Positions 15,143 through 25,078 of a stretch of DNA of 64,000 nucleotides are shown in pieces (within the stretch, counting starts at the first letter, position 1; the number at the start of each line of letters is the position of its first letter). The stretch comes from CAVWQV01 sp963757115 (lineage in GTDB: Bacteria > Pseudomonadota > Alphaproteobacteria > Acetobacterales > Acetobacteraceae). The notes under the pieces were generated by a model. That model was not told the origin of the DNA, made no database searches, and saw only the letters and a program-made list of their open reading frames with translations. Both the position numbers and the translations under genes were made by a program. The stretch lies in assembly GCA_963757115.1 (NCBI GenBank), contig CAVWQV010000016.1, positions 1-64,000 of the forward strand, written 5' to 3'.

Positions 15143-15412
15143 ATGTCGATCACTGCGGAGCGCCGCACGGCGCTCGTCTCCGAATACGCAACCAAGGCCG
15201 CCGACACCGGTAGTCCGGAAGTGCAGGTGGCCCTGCTTTCCGAGCGTATCGGCAATCTTACCGAGCACCTGAAGACGCACGCCAAGGACTTCCACTCCCG
15301 GCGCGGCTTGCTGATGCTGGTCGGCCGGCGCCGCCGGTTGCTCGACTATCTGAAGGCCAAGGACAACGCCCGCTACACTGCCCTGATCGGGCGGTTGAAT
15401 CTGCGGCGCTAG
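15143..15412 (+). CDS. rpsO: 30S ribosomal protein S15
   Basis: Primary 16S rRNA-binding ribosomal protein, 89 residues, exactly the usual length. MSITAERR start, then the conserved GSPEVQVALLSERI, LKTHAKDFHSRRGL and LVGRRRRLLDYLK. The frame is open far upstream, but the ATG at 15143 is set by the family length. Together with pnp it forms the classical rpsO-pnp pair. Confidence 0.97.
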   Translation: MSITAERRTALVSEYATKAADTGSPEVQVALLSERIGNLTEHLKTHAKDFHSRRGLLMLVGRRRRLLDYLKAKDNARYTALIGRLNLRR

Positions 15413-15493
15413 TCCCCTGGCTTGGCCGGCGCTCGTTCCCATATGGCGAACACCGGCATCTCGCTCGCGCCATGGTGGCGTGGGGCGATGCTT

Positions 15494-15510
15494 GGGGGCG
15501 GCCCGCCCCC
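15494..15510 (+). other. GC-rich hairpin in the rpsO-pnp intergenic region
   Basis: The 297-base gap between rpsO and pnp holds no convincing gene. It contains GGGGGCGG facing CCGCCCCC with a single-base centre, i.e. a stem of six or more pairs with a small loop. There is no following T-run. In other bacteria this gap carries rpsO termination and RNase III processing signals that autoregulate pnp, so this stem is a candidate for such a role. That function is inference. Confidence 0.35.
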
Positions 15511-15709
15511 GTCGCCGCGACCGCGGCGGACCGACCATGATCGTCGATCCGGCAACGGTTCGGGACTACGACGGCCTCTCCGGCCGCATGGCCCGTGGCT
15601 GCACCAGCGCGCAGCCCCGTCCATGCAGCCCGAGGCGCCGTACCCGACCAGCAGCCTCGCATCGTCGAATTGGCATCCGCTCGGACGCGCGAATTCCGAA
15701 GGATCACTG

Positions 15710-17921
15710 ATGTTTAACTATTACCGTAAGGAAATCGATTGGGGCGGTCGGAAGCTCGTCCTCGAGACCGGAAAGATCGCACGCCAGGCGGATGGCGCGG
15801 TGCTCGCGAGCTACGGCGACACGATCGTGCTTTGCACGGCCGTCGGCGTCCGGACGCCGAAGGTTGGGCAGGATTTCTTCCCGCTCACCGTCGACTATCA
15901 GGAAAAGGCGTTCGCCGCCGGCAAGATCCCAGGTGGTTTCTTCAAGCGCGAGGGGCGGCCCTCCGAAAAGGAGGTGCTGGTCAGCCGCTTGATCGACCGG
16001 CCGATCCGTCCGCTGTTCCCGGAAGGCTTCCGCAACGAGGTCCAGGTCGTGGCGACCGTGCTGAGCCACGATCTGGAGAATGACCCCGACGTGGTCGCCA
16101 TGATCGGCTGCTCGGCCGCCCTCACGCTCTCCGGTATTCCGTTCTTCGGCCCGGTCGGCGCCGCCCGCGTCGGCTACGAGGATGGGCGCTACATCCTCAA
16201 CCCCACCGCCGCGCAGAAGGAGACACCCCAGCTCGAGCTGGTTGTCGCGGGCACGACCGAGGGCGTGCTTATGGTGGAGTTTGAGGCGCAGGAGCTGCCT
16301 GAGGACGTCATGCTGGGGGCGGTGACGTTTGGCCACCAGGCGTTTCAGCCGGTGATCCAGGCGATCATCGAGCTGGCCGAGCGGGCCGCCAAGGACCCGT
16401 GGCCGCTGTCCGAGCCGTCCGAGGAGCAGCGGGCCATCGGCGCCCGGGTCGAGGCGTTGGCGCGCGGGCCGCTGGCCGAGGCTTACAAGGAGAGCCACAA
16501 ACAAACGCGACACGAGCGGATCGACGCGGCGAAGCGGGAGGCGCTCGCCGGCCTCGCGGCCGAAGGTGTCGAGGCCGACAAGGCGAAGGCCCTGTTCAAG
16601 GACCTGGAGGCCGAGATCGTCCGCAACGCCATCCTGGATACCGGGCGGCGCATCGACGGGCGCGACACGCGCACCGTGCGGCCGATCGTTGCCGAGGTAG
16701 GCGTGCTGCCTCGCGCGCACGGCTCGGCGCTGTTCACCCGCGGCGAAACCCAGGCGCTGGTCGTAACGACGCTCGGCACGGGGCAGGATGAGCAGGTCAT
16801 TGACGCGCTCGAGGGCGAATACCGGCAGAACTTCATGCTGCACTATAATTTCCCGCGCTACTCGGTGGGCGAGACGGGTCGCATGGGATCGCCGGGCCGG
16901 CGCGAGATCGGCCACGGCAAGCTCGCTTGGCGGGCACTCCATCCGGTGCTGCCGGGCAAGGAGAAGTTTCCCTACACGATCCGCATCGTCAGCGAGATCA
17001 CCGAAAGCAATGGCAGCTCTTCGATGGCTTCCGTGTGTGGCGGCTCGCTCGCGCTGATGGATGCCGGCGTGCCGCTGGCGCGCCCGGTCGCGGGCATCGC
17101 GATGGGGCTGATTAAGGAGGACCGGGGCGTCGCCGTGCTGTCGGACATCCTCGGCGACGAGGACAGTCTCGGCGACATGGACTTCAAGGTCGCCGGGACC
17201 GAGCAGGGCGTGACCAGCTTGCAGATGGACATCAAGATCACGTCCATCACGCCTGAGATCATGCGGATCGCACTCGACCAGGCGCGTGAGGGCCGCGTCC
17301 ACATCCTGGGCGAGATGGCGCGCGCCATTACCGGTGCCCGCGGGGACGTGGCGGCGACCGCGCCCCGCATCACGGTGATGAACGTGCCCAAGGAGAAGAT
17401 CCGTGAGGTGATCGGCACCGGCGGCAAGGTGATCCGCGAGATCGTGGAGCAGACCGGCTGCAAGATCGACATCAACGACGACGGCACGATCAAGATCGCG
17501 GCCACCGATCAAGGCCAGGCGCAATCGGCGATCGACTGGATCCGGGGCATCGTTGCCGAGCCGGAGATCGGGGTCGATCTATAACGGGAAGGTGGTTAAG
17601 ACGGCCGATTTCGGCGCGTTCGTGAACTTCCTGGGTTCGCGTGATGGCTTGGTGCATATCAGCGAGTTGGCCCAGGGCCGCGTCGGCAAGACCAGCGACG
17701 TGGTCAACATGGGCGATCAGGTGAAGGTGAAGGTGATCGGCTTCGACGAGCGCGGCAAGGTGAAACTCTCCATGCGCGTGGTCGACCAGGCGACGGGGGC
17801 GGACATCACCGACCAGGTGGGGGCCAAGCCCGGGCGGACGCGAGCGACGCGACCGGTTCGAACTCCCAACCTGCCCCGATCGACCAGCCTCAGCCTGCTA
17901 TCGGCGAGTAGCGTCGAGTAG
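15710..17921 (+). CDS. pnp: Polyribonucleotide nucleotidyltransferase (PNPase), one frameshift before S1 domain
   Basis: 3'-5' phosphorolytic exoribonuclease of the degradosome. ATG 15710 is preceded by AAGGA. The first RNase PH domain starts at residue 1 (WGGRKLVLETGKIARQADGA). An alpha-helical linker follows, then the second RNase PH domain (GSALFTRGETQALVVTTLGT; GSSSMASVCGGSLALMDAGV) and KH (VIGTGGKVIREIVEQTG). The frame then stops at 17584, and the S1 domain (IYNGKVVKTADFGAFVNFLG) continues in another frame to 17921. Removing one G from the run of four at about 17568-17571 restores EIGSIYNGKVV, so a homopolymer error is likely. The repaired length of about 736 residues is normal. Confidence 0.95.
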
Positions 17922-17948
17922 AAGGTCTTGTGAAGTGGGACTGCGGCC

Positions 17949-19361
17949 ATGAAGCTGATCAACGCGATCCGCATGGGCGGCGTCGACGTGCTGCCGGTCG
18001 TGGAGGGCGGCAAGGGGATCTCCATCTCCAACGGCATTTCGTCCGGCAACTGGGCGTTCGCGGGCGGGGTCGGCACGTTCAGTGCCGTGAACGCGGACAG
18101 CTACGACGCCGCTGGCCGCCGCATCCCACAAACCTATTCCGGTCGGACACGGCGGGAGCGGCACGAGGAGCTGGTTGGCTATTCGGTCCGCGGCGCAGTC
18201 GCGCAGGCCCGACAGGCCTACGAACTGGCGAGCGGCAAAGGGCGCATCCATGCCAACATCCTTTGGGAAATGGGCGCCGCCGAGCGCATCATCACGGAAG
18301 TGCTGGAGCAGGCCAAAGGGCTGATCCACGGCATCACCTGCGGTGCCGGAATGCCCTACCGGCTGTCCGACATCGCCGCGCGGTTCGGTGTCCACTATTA
18401 TCCCATCGTCTCCTCGGCTCGGGCCTTCAACGCGCTTTGGAAGCGCGCCTACAGCAAGGCGGCCTCGTTGCTCGGCGGGGTCGTCTACGAGGATCCTTGG
18501 CTGGCCGGCGGCCATAACGGGTTGTCCAACAGCGAAGACCCGACCAAGCCGGAAGACCCGTTCCCCCGGGTGCTGGCCCTGCGGCGGCAGATGCGGGAGT
18601 TCGGTTTGCACGAGACGCCGATCATCATGGCGGGCGGCGTCTGGTGGTTGGAGGAGTGGCAGGATTGGCTCGACAACCGCGATCTCGGGCCGATGGCGTT
18701 CCAGTTCGGGACCCGCCCGCTGTTGACCAAGGAAAGCCCGATCGGCCAGGCCTGGAAGCAGCGATTGCTGACCCTCAAGGAAGGCGACGTCTTCCTGAAC
18801 CGGTTCAGCCCCACGGGGTTCTTCTCGAGCGCCGTCAATAACGGCTTCATCGCGGAACTGCGGCACAGGAACGAGCGGCAGATCGCCTACAGCAACGAGC
18901 CGGTCGGCGAGCACGTCGCGCAGTTCGGCGTTGGGCCGCGCAAGCGCATCGTCTACGTCACGGCAGGCGACCTTGCCCACGCCCGGGCCTGGGAGGCGGA
19001 GGGGTTCACCGAGGCGCTCCGGACCCCGGACAGCACGCTGATTTTTGTAACGCCGGACAAGGCGCGCGAGATCGTCGCCGACCAGGTAGCCTGCATGGGC
19101 TGCCTCAGCCAGTGCCGCTTCTCCAACTGGAGCCAGCACGACACCGACCACAGCACGGGCAAGAAGGCTGACCCGCGCAGCTTCTGCATCCAGAAGACGC
19201 TGCAAGCGGTCGCGCATGAAAGCGACTCGGCCGAGGCGCTCGAGCATAACCTCATGTTCAGCGGCCACAACGCGTTCCGTTTTGCCTCCGACCCGTTCTA
19301 CTCGAACGGTTTCATTCCCACCGTTAAGCAGTTGGTGGAGCGCATCCTGACCGGCCGCTAG
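17949..19361 (+). CDS. Nitronate monooxygenase (2-nitropropane dioxygenase) family protein with C-terminal Cys cluster
   Basis: FMN-dependent TIM-barrel protein of the NPD/nitronate monooxygenase family, 470 residues, longer than the typical 320-380. Barrel elements seen: VEGGKGISISNGISSGNWAF near residue 18, HGITCGAGMPYR, YYPIVSSARAF, PIIMAGGVWW and GPMAFQFGTRPLL. The C-terminal extension carries Cys382, Cys385, Cys389 (ACMGCLSQC) and Cys413 (RSFC), a CX2CX3CX23C spacing that could hold an iron-sulfur cluster. It follows pnp by 27 bases on the same strand but is functionally unrelated. The substrate is unknown. Confidence 0.82.
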   Translation: MKLINAIRMGGVDVLPVVEGGKGISISNGISSGNWAFAGGVGTFSAVNADSYDAAGRRIPQTYSGRTRRERHEELVGYSVRGAVAQARQAYELASGKGRIHANILWEMGAAERIITEVLEQAKGLIHGITCGAGMPYRLSDIAARFGVHYYPIVSSARAFNALWKRAYSKAASLLGGVVYEDPWLAGGHNGLSNSEDPTKPEDPFPRVLALRRQMREFGLHETPIIMAGGVWWLEEWQDWLDNRDLGPMAFQFGTRPLLTKESPIGQAWKQRLLTLKEGDVFLNRFSPTGFFSSAVNNGFIAELRHRNERQIAYSNEPVGEHVAQFGVGPRKRIVYVTAGDLAHARAWEAEGFTEALRTPDSTLIFVTPDKAREIVADQVACMGCLSQCRFSNWSQHDTDHSTGKKADPRSFCIQKTLQAVAHESDSAEALEHNLMFSGHNAFRFASDPFYSNGFIPTVKQLVERILTGR

Positions 19362-19386
19362 CCGTCCCGTCGGGCGGGGTGCCAGG

Positions 19387-20706
19387 ATGACGGAGGCGGC
19401 GCGGGCGGTCCCGGCGATCCTGCGCGCTTTGCTGACGCTGGTTTTCGCCTTCGTCGTCATCAAGGCGGCGTCCTCCGACCTGACCTGGGACGAGTCGTGG
19501 AGCTACCTGTTCTACGGCCGCACGCCGCTCGGTTTCACGCGGCTCGACTACGCCAACGACCACCCGCTCAACAGCATCCTGATCTGGGCGGCGACGCGGA
19601 TGTTCGGCAATTCCGAGTTCATCATTCGCATTCCGAATGTGCTTGCGGGCGGGTTGTATCTTTACAGCACGGCAAAGCTGATCGGCGCGGTGCGCTGCAA
19701 GCTGCTCGCCTTCGCGCTATGCGCGCTCCAACCCTATCTCATGGACTACTTTGCGCTCGCACGTGGCTACGGCATCGCCGCTTCCTTGGTGCAGTTCGGG
19801 TTGGTGGCGCATTTCTTCGGGCCCAGGCCACGCCCGGCGCTGATGCTCGCCTCCTGCCTGCTGGCGAGCCTCACCGTGTTTTCTACCCTGGTCATCCTCT
19901 ACGCGCTTCTGGGCAGCCTTGTGATTATGGCCATCGTGGCACGGAGCGCCGCGGCAGCGCCGCGTTTCTCCGCTGCGGCGGCTGTTGCGCGAAGGTGCGA
20001 CGGGACCCGCGAACTCGGGGGAGGACGGGGCGGCCATTCCGTGGCGGTGCTAACCGTCGTGTTCGGGATGCTCGGCCTGGTGCCCGTCGCGGGCCTGCTT
20101 CGGGTCTCGCGCGAGGGGTTGCCGCTGTACGGCTCGACCGCCGGATTCTTCGATGCGACCGTCCGTGGGGTCGCCCGGATGTATGTGCCTGATGCCTGGT
20201 CTACCGCCACGGCCCTGGCGATCCTGCTCGGGCTCGCCGTCCTGCTGGTGGGCGGTTTCCGCTGCTTTGGCCGGCGCGCGGCAACGCTGTTGCTGGCGAG
20301 TGCCGGCGCGCTCGGCGCAACCTGGCTTTCGGCGCGCGTGCTGGGCAAGCCACTCCCGACCGGTCGGCTGTTGCTGCCTGCCGTGCCGCTCTGGAACCTG
20401 ACGGTGGTCGCCATGGCCGAGGACGTCCGCCTCGCGGGCAGCCGACTGGGCCGGCTCGTCATGGAAGGTGCGGGCCCCGCGCTCTGCGTCGTGCTCGGCC
20501 TGATCTTTCTCCACAAGCTGCATTTTCAGCGCTACTCCGACTGGCCGGAGGATTATCGGTTGCAGAACCGGCTGGCCCAGGCGCTCGCCGGCCGGCGCGA
20601 ATGCTTGCCGGCCGATGTGTGGGAACGCTACGGACACGTCTACTACCTGGACCGCTGGTTCCCGCCCGACCGGCGGCCGCCGGATGTCCGATGCCCCCTG
20701 CCCTGA
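19387..20706 (+). CDS. Polytopic membrane protein, GT39/GT-C-like glycosyltransferase candidate
   Basis: 439-residue inner-membrane protein with about ten hydrophobic segments. After the first segment the motif LTWDESWSYLFYGRTP resembles the catalytic DE loop of ArnT/PMT-type GT-C glycosyltransferases. It is followed by the NDHPLNSILIWAATRMFG region, also typical (D..HPP-like). The middle segment around residues 190-230 is poorly hydrophobic and Arg-rich, so a local frame error there is possible. ATG 19387 is 25 bases after the preceding stop. The lipid-linked donor and acceptor cannot be inferred from the neighbours. Confidence 0.6.
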   Translation: MTEAARAVPAILRALLTLVFAFVVIKAASSDLTWDESWSYLFYGRTPLGFTRLDYANDHPLNSILIWAATRMFGNSEFIIRIPNVLAGGLYLYSTAKLIGAVRCKLLAFALCALQPYLMDYFALARGYGIAASLVQFGLVAHFFGPRPRPALMLASCLLASLTVFSTLVILYALLGSLVIMAIVARSAAAAPRFSAAAAVARRCDGTRELGGGRGGHSVAVLTVVFGMLGLVPVAGLLRVSREGLPLYGSTAGFFDATVRGVARMYVPDAWSTATALAILLGLAVLLVGGFRCFGRRAATLLLASAGALGATWLSARVLGKPLPTGRLLLPAVPLWNLTVVAMAEDVRLAGSRLGRLVMEGAGPALCVVLGLIFLHKLHFQRYSDWPEDYRLQNRLAQALAGRRECLPADVWERYGHVYYLDRWFPPDRRPPDVRCPLP

Positions 20707-20762
20707 GCAGTCCTGATCACGGACGGCCGGTGGTAGGCTGGTGAGAATAGCACGAGGGACAC

Positions 20763-21770
20763 ATGACGCGCTCACTCAAGGTCGCGGTGCAGATGGACCC
20801 GATCGAGTTCATCAACATCGACGCCGATTCCACCTTCGCATTGATGCTGGAGGCGCAAGCGCGAGGCCACCTGCTGTGGCACTACGAAGTACGGCATATG
20901 GCGCTGCGCGAAGGTGCCAAGCGGGAAACGGGGCGCCGTGAGGAGCGATTGCTTGCCCGCGCGCGCCCGGTCAGCGTGCGCCGCATCCGCGGCGACCATT
21001 TCGCGTTCGGCGAGCCGGTGCTGCTCGATCTCAGCGGCATGGACGTCGTGCTGATGCGGCAGGATCCGCCGTTCGACATGGCCTACATAACGGCGACGCA
21101 CATGCTGGAGCACATTCAGCCGGGCACGCTGGTCGTGAACGACCCGGCTGCCGTCCGCAACGCCCCCGAGAAAATCCTGGTGACGCACTTTCCCGATTTG
21201 ATGCCGCCGACCCTGGTGACCTGGGATCCCGAGGCGGTGCGTGCGTTCCGGGCCGAGCATCGGGACATCATCGTCAAGCCGCTGTTCGGCAACGGCGGGG
21301 CCGGCGTGTTCCGCATCAAGCCGGATGATGAGAACCTGTCGGCGCTGCTGGAGATGCACTCCGCCCGGTCGCGCGAGCCGTTGATGTTTCAGCGCTACGA
21401 ACCCGCCGTGCGGCAAGGGGACAAACGGATCATCCTGGTGGACGGAGAGCCGCTCGGCGCGATCAACCGGGTCCCGGCGACGGGCGAGGCGCGGTCCAAC
21501 ATGCATGTGGGCGGCCGCCCGGAACGGACCACCCTGACCGCCCGCGACCGCGAAATCTGTGCTGCGATCGGGCCGGCGCTCCGCGCGCAAGGCATGATCT
21601 TCGTCGGCATCGACGTGATCGGAGACTACCTCACCGAGATCAACGTTACCTCGCCCACGGGCATTCAGGAGGTCGCGCAGTTCGACGGCGTGCAACTCGA
21701 GCGCGCGATCTGGGACAGCATCGAAGCCAAGGCCGCCGCCGCGCGCACGAACGGTTCTGATAGTATCTGA
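20763..21770 (+). CDS. gshB: Glutathione synthetase
   Basis: ATP-grasp ligase joining gamma-glutamylcysteine and glycine. It is 335 residues, slightly longer than the usual 315. Motifs: VAVQMDPIEFINIDADSTFA at the N-terminus, VLMRQDPPFDMAYI, IIVKPLFGNGGAGVFR (ATP-grasp glycine-rich loop), RIILVDGEPLGAINR, and ITEINVTSPTG-like ending (LTEINVTSPTGIQEV). The start ATG has GAGGGA upstream. It stands alone; gshA is not in the window. Confidence 0.96.
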   Translation: MTRSLKVAVQMDPIEFINIDADSTFALMLEAQARGHLLWHYEVRHMALREGAKRETGRREERLLARARPVSVRRIRGDHFAFGEPVLLDLSGMDVVLMRQDPPFDMAYITATHMLEHIQPGTLVVNDPAAVRNAPEKILVTHFPDLMPPTLVTWDPEAVRAFRAEHRDIIVKPLFGNGGAGVFRIKPDDENLSALLEMHSARSREPLMFQRYEPAVRQGDKRIILVDGEPLGAINRVPATGEARSNMHVGGRPERTTLTARDREICAAIGPALRAQGMIFVGIDVIGDYLTEINVTSPTGIQEVAQFDGVQLERAIWDSIEAKAAAARTNGSDSI

Positions 21771-21893
21771 AAGCAGGCCCGCCCTCGCAAATTCGTTTCG
21801 CTCAACGACGTCGTTTCGGCCCGTTTCGAGGGTAGCGGGGCCGCCTTAACAACCCGCTCACCTCTGCGCGGCATAATCGCGGCATGTTCCCCG

Positions 21894-24800
21894 GTGCCGG
21901 TCAATGTGGCTGATTCGGCTATGCCGCTCCGGGTGGGGGCGGCTTGCGCCCGCGACGGCGCTGCCGGAGGAGGTCGAGGCCGCGCTCGGTACAGGCCGCT
22001 GTACACGCGCGTGTCTTCGCTGCTGATCGCGCACCTGACCGGCATCTGCGTCTGCGCCGTCGCGATGGCGCGCGTGGGCGGTGTCTGGCCCACGGTTCTC
22101 ATGGCGACCCTCCTGCTGCTCATGGTGGCGCGCGCCTGGGTCGTGCTCCCCATTCGCCGACTGCCCATGACCACGCCGTCGGAGGTGCTGCGCTGGCGCG
22201 CACCGTATCAGGCGGTCGGGCTCGCCTGGGTCGCGGCGAGCTCCGCCATGTGCAGCCTCTGCCTGGCCGCGAGCGGCGACGAGCTCGTCCGCATCCTGGC
22301 GCTCACGTTGATGTTCGCGAACGCAAGCGGGACCGCCTCCCGCAACGCCGGGACGCCGCGTTTCACCATCATCCTGCTCTGCGGTTGGCTGGTACCGTTG
22401 ATCGCCCTCGCACCCATGCTCGGGCCTTGGTATCGCCTGTTCTCGTTCATGCTGGCCTTGTACCTCGTGGGCCTCTGCTCCATCGTGCGCCGGCACCACG
22501 CGGATACGCTCGCGATGCTCAGTGCGGAGCGGCATTCGGCCGCGCTGGCGGCACGCTTTGATGCCGCGCTGAGCAACATGACCCAGGGCTTGCTGTTGTT
22601 CGACGCCAGGGGATCGCTCCAGGTCGTCAATCGCCGGTTTCTCGAGCTGTTCGGTTTGCGGCCGGACAGTTTGCGGCTTGGCATGACGACGGCCGAATTC
22701 GTTGCCGCGTGCAGCGCGAATGGCGTGCTGCACGAGCTGTTCCCGCAGTGCCAGGCCGTTACGTCGCGAGAAGGTAGCCGCGCCGTGCTCGACCTTGCCG
22801 ATGGACGGGCGTTCGCGCGATCGGAGGAAACCCTGCCGGACGGAGGCTGGGTCATCACTCTCGAGGACGTCTCCGAAAGCAGGCGTGCACAGCTCACGTT
22901 GGCCGAGCGGGAAGGGGAACTCCGTACGATCGTGGAGAACGCCGCGGCCGGGGTGACGGAGATCGACTGCGCGACCGGCCGCTTCGTCCGGGTCAACCGC
23001 GTGTTCTGCGAAATGGTCGGCTGGAGCGAGGTCGACCTGCTCGGACCACTCTCCCGCAAGGATCTGACCCACCCCGACGACCGGGCCAGCGCCAGAGAGC
23101 AATGGCTCGCGATATGCGAGACGGGGCAGCCCTATGAGGCGGAGAAGCGATACTGCCGCTCGGATGGCGCTATCATCTGGGGCCGGCTCGCGGCTTCGGT
23201 TTCCGCCGTCGACGCCGCCGGGCGCCCGCGCCGCGTGGTTGCGATCGTCACTAATATCACGGCCCGCAAGGCCGCCGAGGACGAGTTGCGAGCCAGCCGG
23301 GAAATGCTGCGCTTGTCGCTCGACATCGGACGGATCGGCAGCTTCCGCATGGAGCACAAGGCCGGTCTGATCCATTGCGAGTCGGAAACCCGGCAGATGC
23401 ACGGCTTTCCGCCTAGCGACGCGCCGCTCCCGGTGGCCGACTGGGTTGCAACCTGGCTTGACGAAGACCGGGAAAGAGTGAGTGCCGACCTGGCCGCGAC
23501 ATACGCAGGAAAGCACACCATTTCCAGGTTGGAATACCGCTTCAACCATCCCGAACTGGGTGTTCGGCATATTGAGACGCGCTCCCGCGTCGAGTACGAC
23601 GAAGCAGGAAAACCGAACGGTTCAATCGGCGTCGCCATCGACGTGACCGAGCGCCGCGAGGCGGAAGCGCGCATCGCCCATCTCGCGCACCACGACGCGC
23701 TGACCGATCTCCCCAACCGGACCCTGTTCCGGATCCGCCTCGAGGAGGCGCTGGCACGTGCCAAGCGCGGCGACGGTTTCGCCATTTGCTGCCTCGATCT
23801 GGACTACTTCAAGGACGTCAACGACACGCTCGGGCACCCGGTCGGCGATGCCCTGCTACAGGCCGTGACCGAGCGGTTAAGGGCGGTGATGAGGCCGACC
23901 GACACCGTCGCTCGCCTAGGGGGTGACGAGTTCGCCATCATCCAGTCGAACCTGGACCAGCCCGCGAATGCGAGAACGCTGGCCGAGCGCCTGATTGCGA
24001 CCATGGCCGTACCGTTCGAGATCGAGGGGCACCACGTGATGATCGGCACGAGCGTCGGCATCGCCCTGGCGCCGGAGGACGGGCTCGACGCCGACCTGCT
24101 TCTCCGCAACGCGGACATGGCTTTGTACGGGGCCAAGGCCGACGGGCGTGGCCGCTATCGGTTCTTCGAGCCCGAGATGAACCACCGGATGCAGGCGCGG
24201 CGGGCACTGGAGCTCGATCTGCGTCAAGCGCTGGAGGCCGGCGAGTTCGAGCTGATGTACCAGCCGTTGGTCAGCGTGTCGGCGCGAACGTTGCGGGGCT
24301 TCGAGGCGCTCCTGCGCTGGCGGCATCCGACGCGCGGCCTCGTTCCGCCCGATCGCTTCATTCCCCACGCCGAGGCGATGGGGCTCATCGTCCCGATCGG
24401 GGCCTGGGTGCTGCATACGGCCTGTGCGGAGGCGGTGCGGTGGCCGCGGGCGCTGCGGGTTGCCGTCAACCTGTCCGCCGTCCAGTTCAGCGGCGATGAT
24501 CTGGTCGACACGGTGGCGGACGCCCTCCGCCACTCCGGCCTCGATCCCGCTCGGCTTGATCTCGAGATCACCGAAACGGCCATGCTGCACGACACCGAAG
24601 CGACGCTCGAAACGTTGCACCGACTGAAAGCACTCGGCGTTGCGATCGCCATGGACGATTTCGGGACCGGGTATTCCTCGCTCAGCTACCTGCAGCGCTT
24701 CCCGTTCGACAAGGTGAAGATCGACCGCTCGTTCGTCGCCAATCTCGGCCGCACGCGGGAAAGCGCCGCCATCGTGGGCGCCGTGATCGACCTTTGCGCG

Positions 24801-24986
24801 GGGCTCGACATGAGCACGACGGCCGAGGGCATCGAGCACGAAAGCCAGATCGCCGCCCTGTCGCAGACGCGCTGCACGGAAGCGCAGGGCCACTACATAA
24901 GTCCGCCGCGTCCCGCCGAGGAGCTGCCTGCGCTCATTGCGGCGCTCGACCGGCCGGCCCGCGTCCTCGTCGATCAGCCCGGCTGA
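21894..24986 (+). CDS. Membrane PAS-GGDEF-EAL cyclic-di-GMP turnover protein
   Basis: 1030-residue signalling protein. Five or so membrane segments occupy about residues 40-200. Three PAS-like domains follow (about 215-335, 345-465 and 470-590). The GGDEF domain has an intact active site RLGGDEFAI (about residue 676). The EAL domain has EALLRWRHP (Glu at about 804), EITET, DDFGTGYSS (about 921) and KIDRSFV, so both diguanylate cyclase and phosphodiesterase sites look catalytically competent. The GTG at 21894 is the outermost start; an ATG a few codons later (MPLRVG) or one before the first membrane segment is possible. No c-di-GMP effector gene lies nearby. Confidence 0.9.
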   Translation: MPVNVADSAMPLRVGAACARDGAAGGGRGRARYRPLYTRVSSLLIAHLTGICVCAVAMARVGGVWPTVLMATLLLLMVARAWVVLPIRRLPMTTPSEVLRWRAPYQAVGLAWVAASSAMCSLCLAASGDELVRILALTLMFANASGTASRNAGTPRFTIILLCGWLVPLIALAPMLGPWYRLFSFMLALYLVGLCSIVRRHHADTLAMLSAERHSAALAARFDAALSNMTQGLLLFDARGSLQVVNRRFLELFGLRPDSLRLGMTTAEFVAACSANGVLHELFPQCQAVTSREGSRAVLDLADGRAFARSEETLPDGGWVITLEDVSESRRAQLTLAEREGELRTIVENAAAGVTEIDCATGRFVRVNRVFCEMVGWSEVDLLGPLSRKDLTHPDDRASAREQWLAICETGQPYEAEKRYCRSDGAIIWGRLAASVSAVDAAGRPRRVVAIVTNITARKAAEDELRASREMLRLSLDIGRIGSFRMEHKAGLIHCESETRQMHGFPPSDAPLPVADWVATWLDEDRERVSADLAATYAGKHTISRLEYRFNHPELGVRHIETRSRVEYDEAGKPNGSIGVAIDVTERREAEARIAHLAHHDALTDLPNRTLFRIRLEEALARAKRGDGFAICCLDLDYFKDVNDTLGHPVGDALLQAVTERLRAVMRPTDTVARLGGDEFAIIQSNLDQPANARTLAERLIATMAVPFEIEGHHVMIGTSVGIALAPEDGLDADLLLRNADMALYGAKADGRGRYRFFEPEMNHRMQARRALELDLRQALEAGEFELMYQPLVSVSARTLRGFEALLRWRHPTRGLVPPDRFIPHAEAMGLIVPIGAWVLHTACAEAVRWPRALRVAVNLSAVQFSGDDLVDTVADALRHSGLDPARLDLEITETAMLHDTEATLETLHRLKALGVAIAMDDFGTGYSSLSYLQRFPFDKVKIDRSFVANLGRTRESAAIVGAVIDLCAGLDMSTTAEGIEHESQIAALSQTRCTEAQGHYISPPRPAEELPALIAALDRPARVLVDQPG

Positions 24987-25078
24987 AGCTTTCTCCACGG
25001 CGCATGGCGCCTCGCGCGGGAACGCGGCACAATCGAGACGTGCCGCCAGACGGACGGCCGCACGCGAGGAGTTTCACC

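Noticed and set aside
15704..17524. Long open frame opposite pnp
   Set aside because: Same cause; pnp is certain on the plus strand and the opposite product has no family features.
17855..17885. tRNA-like T-loop string GGTTCGAACTCCC
   Set aside because: It is within the 3' end of pnp, and I see no acceptor, D or anticodon stem around it.
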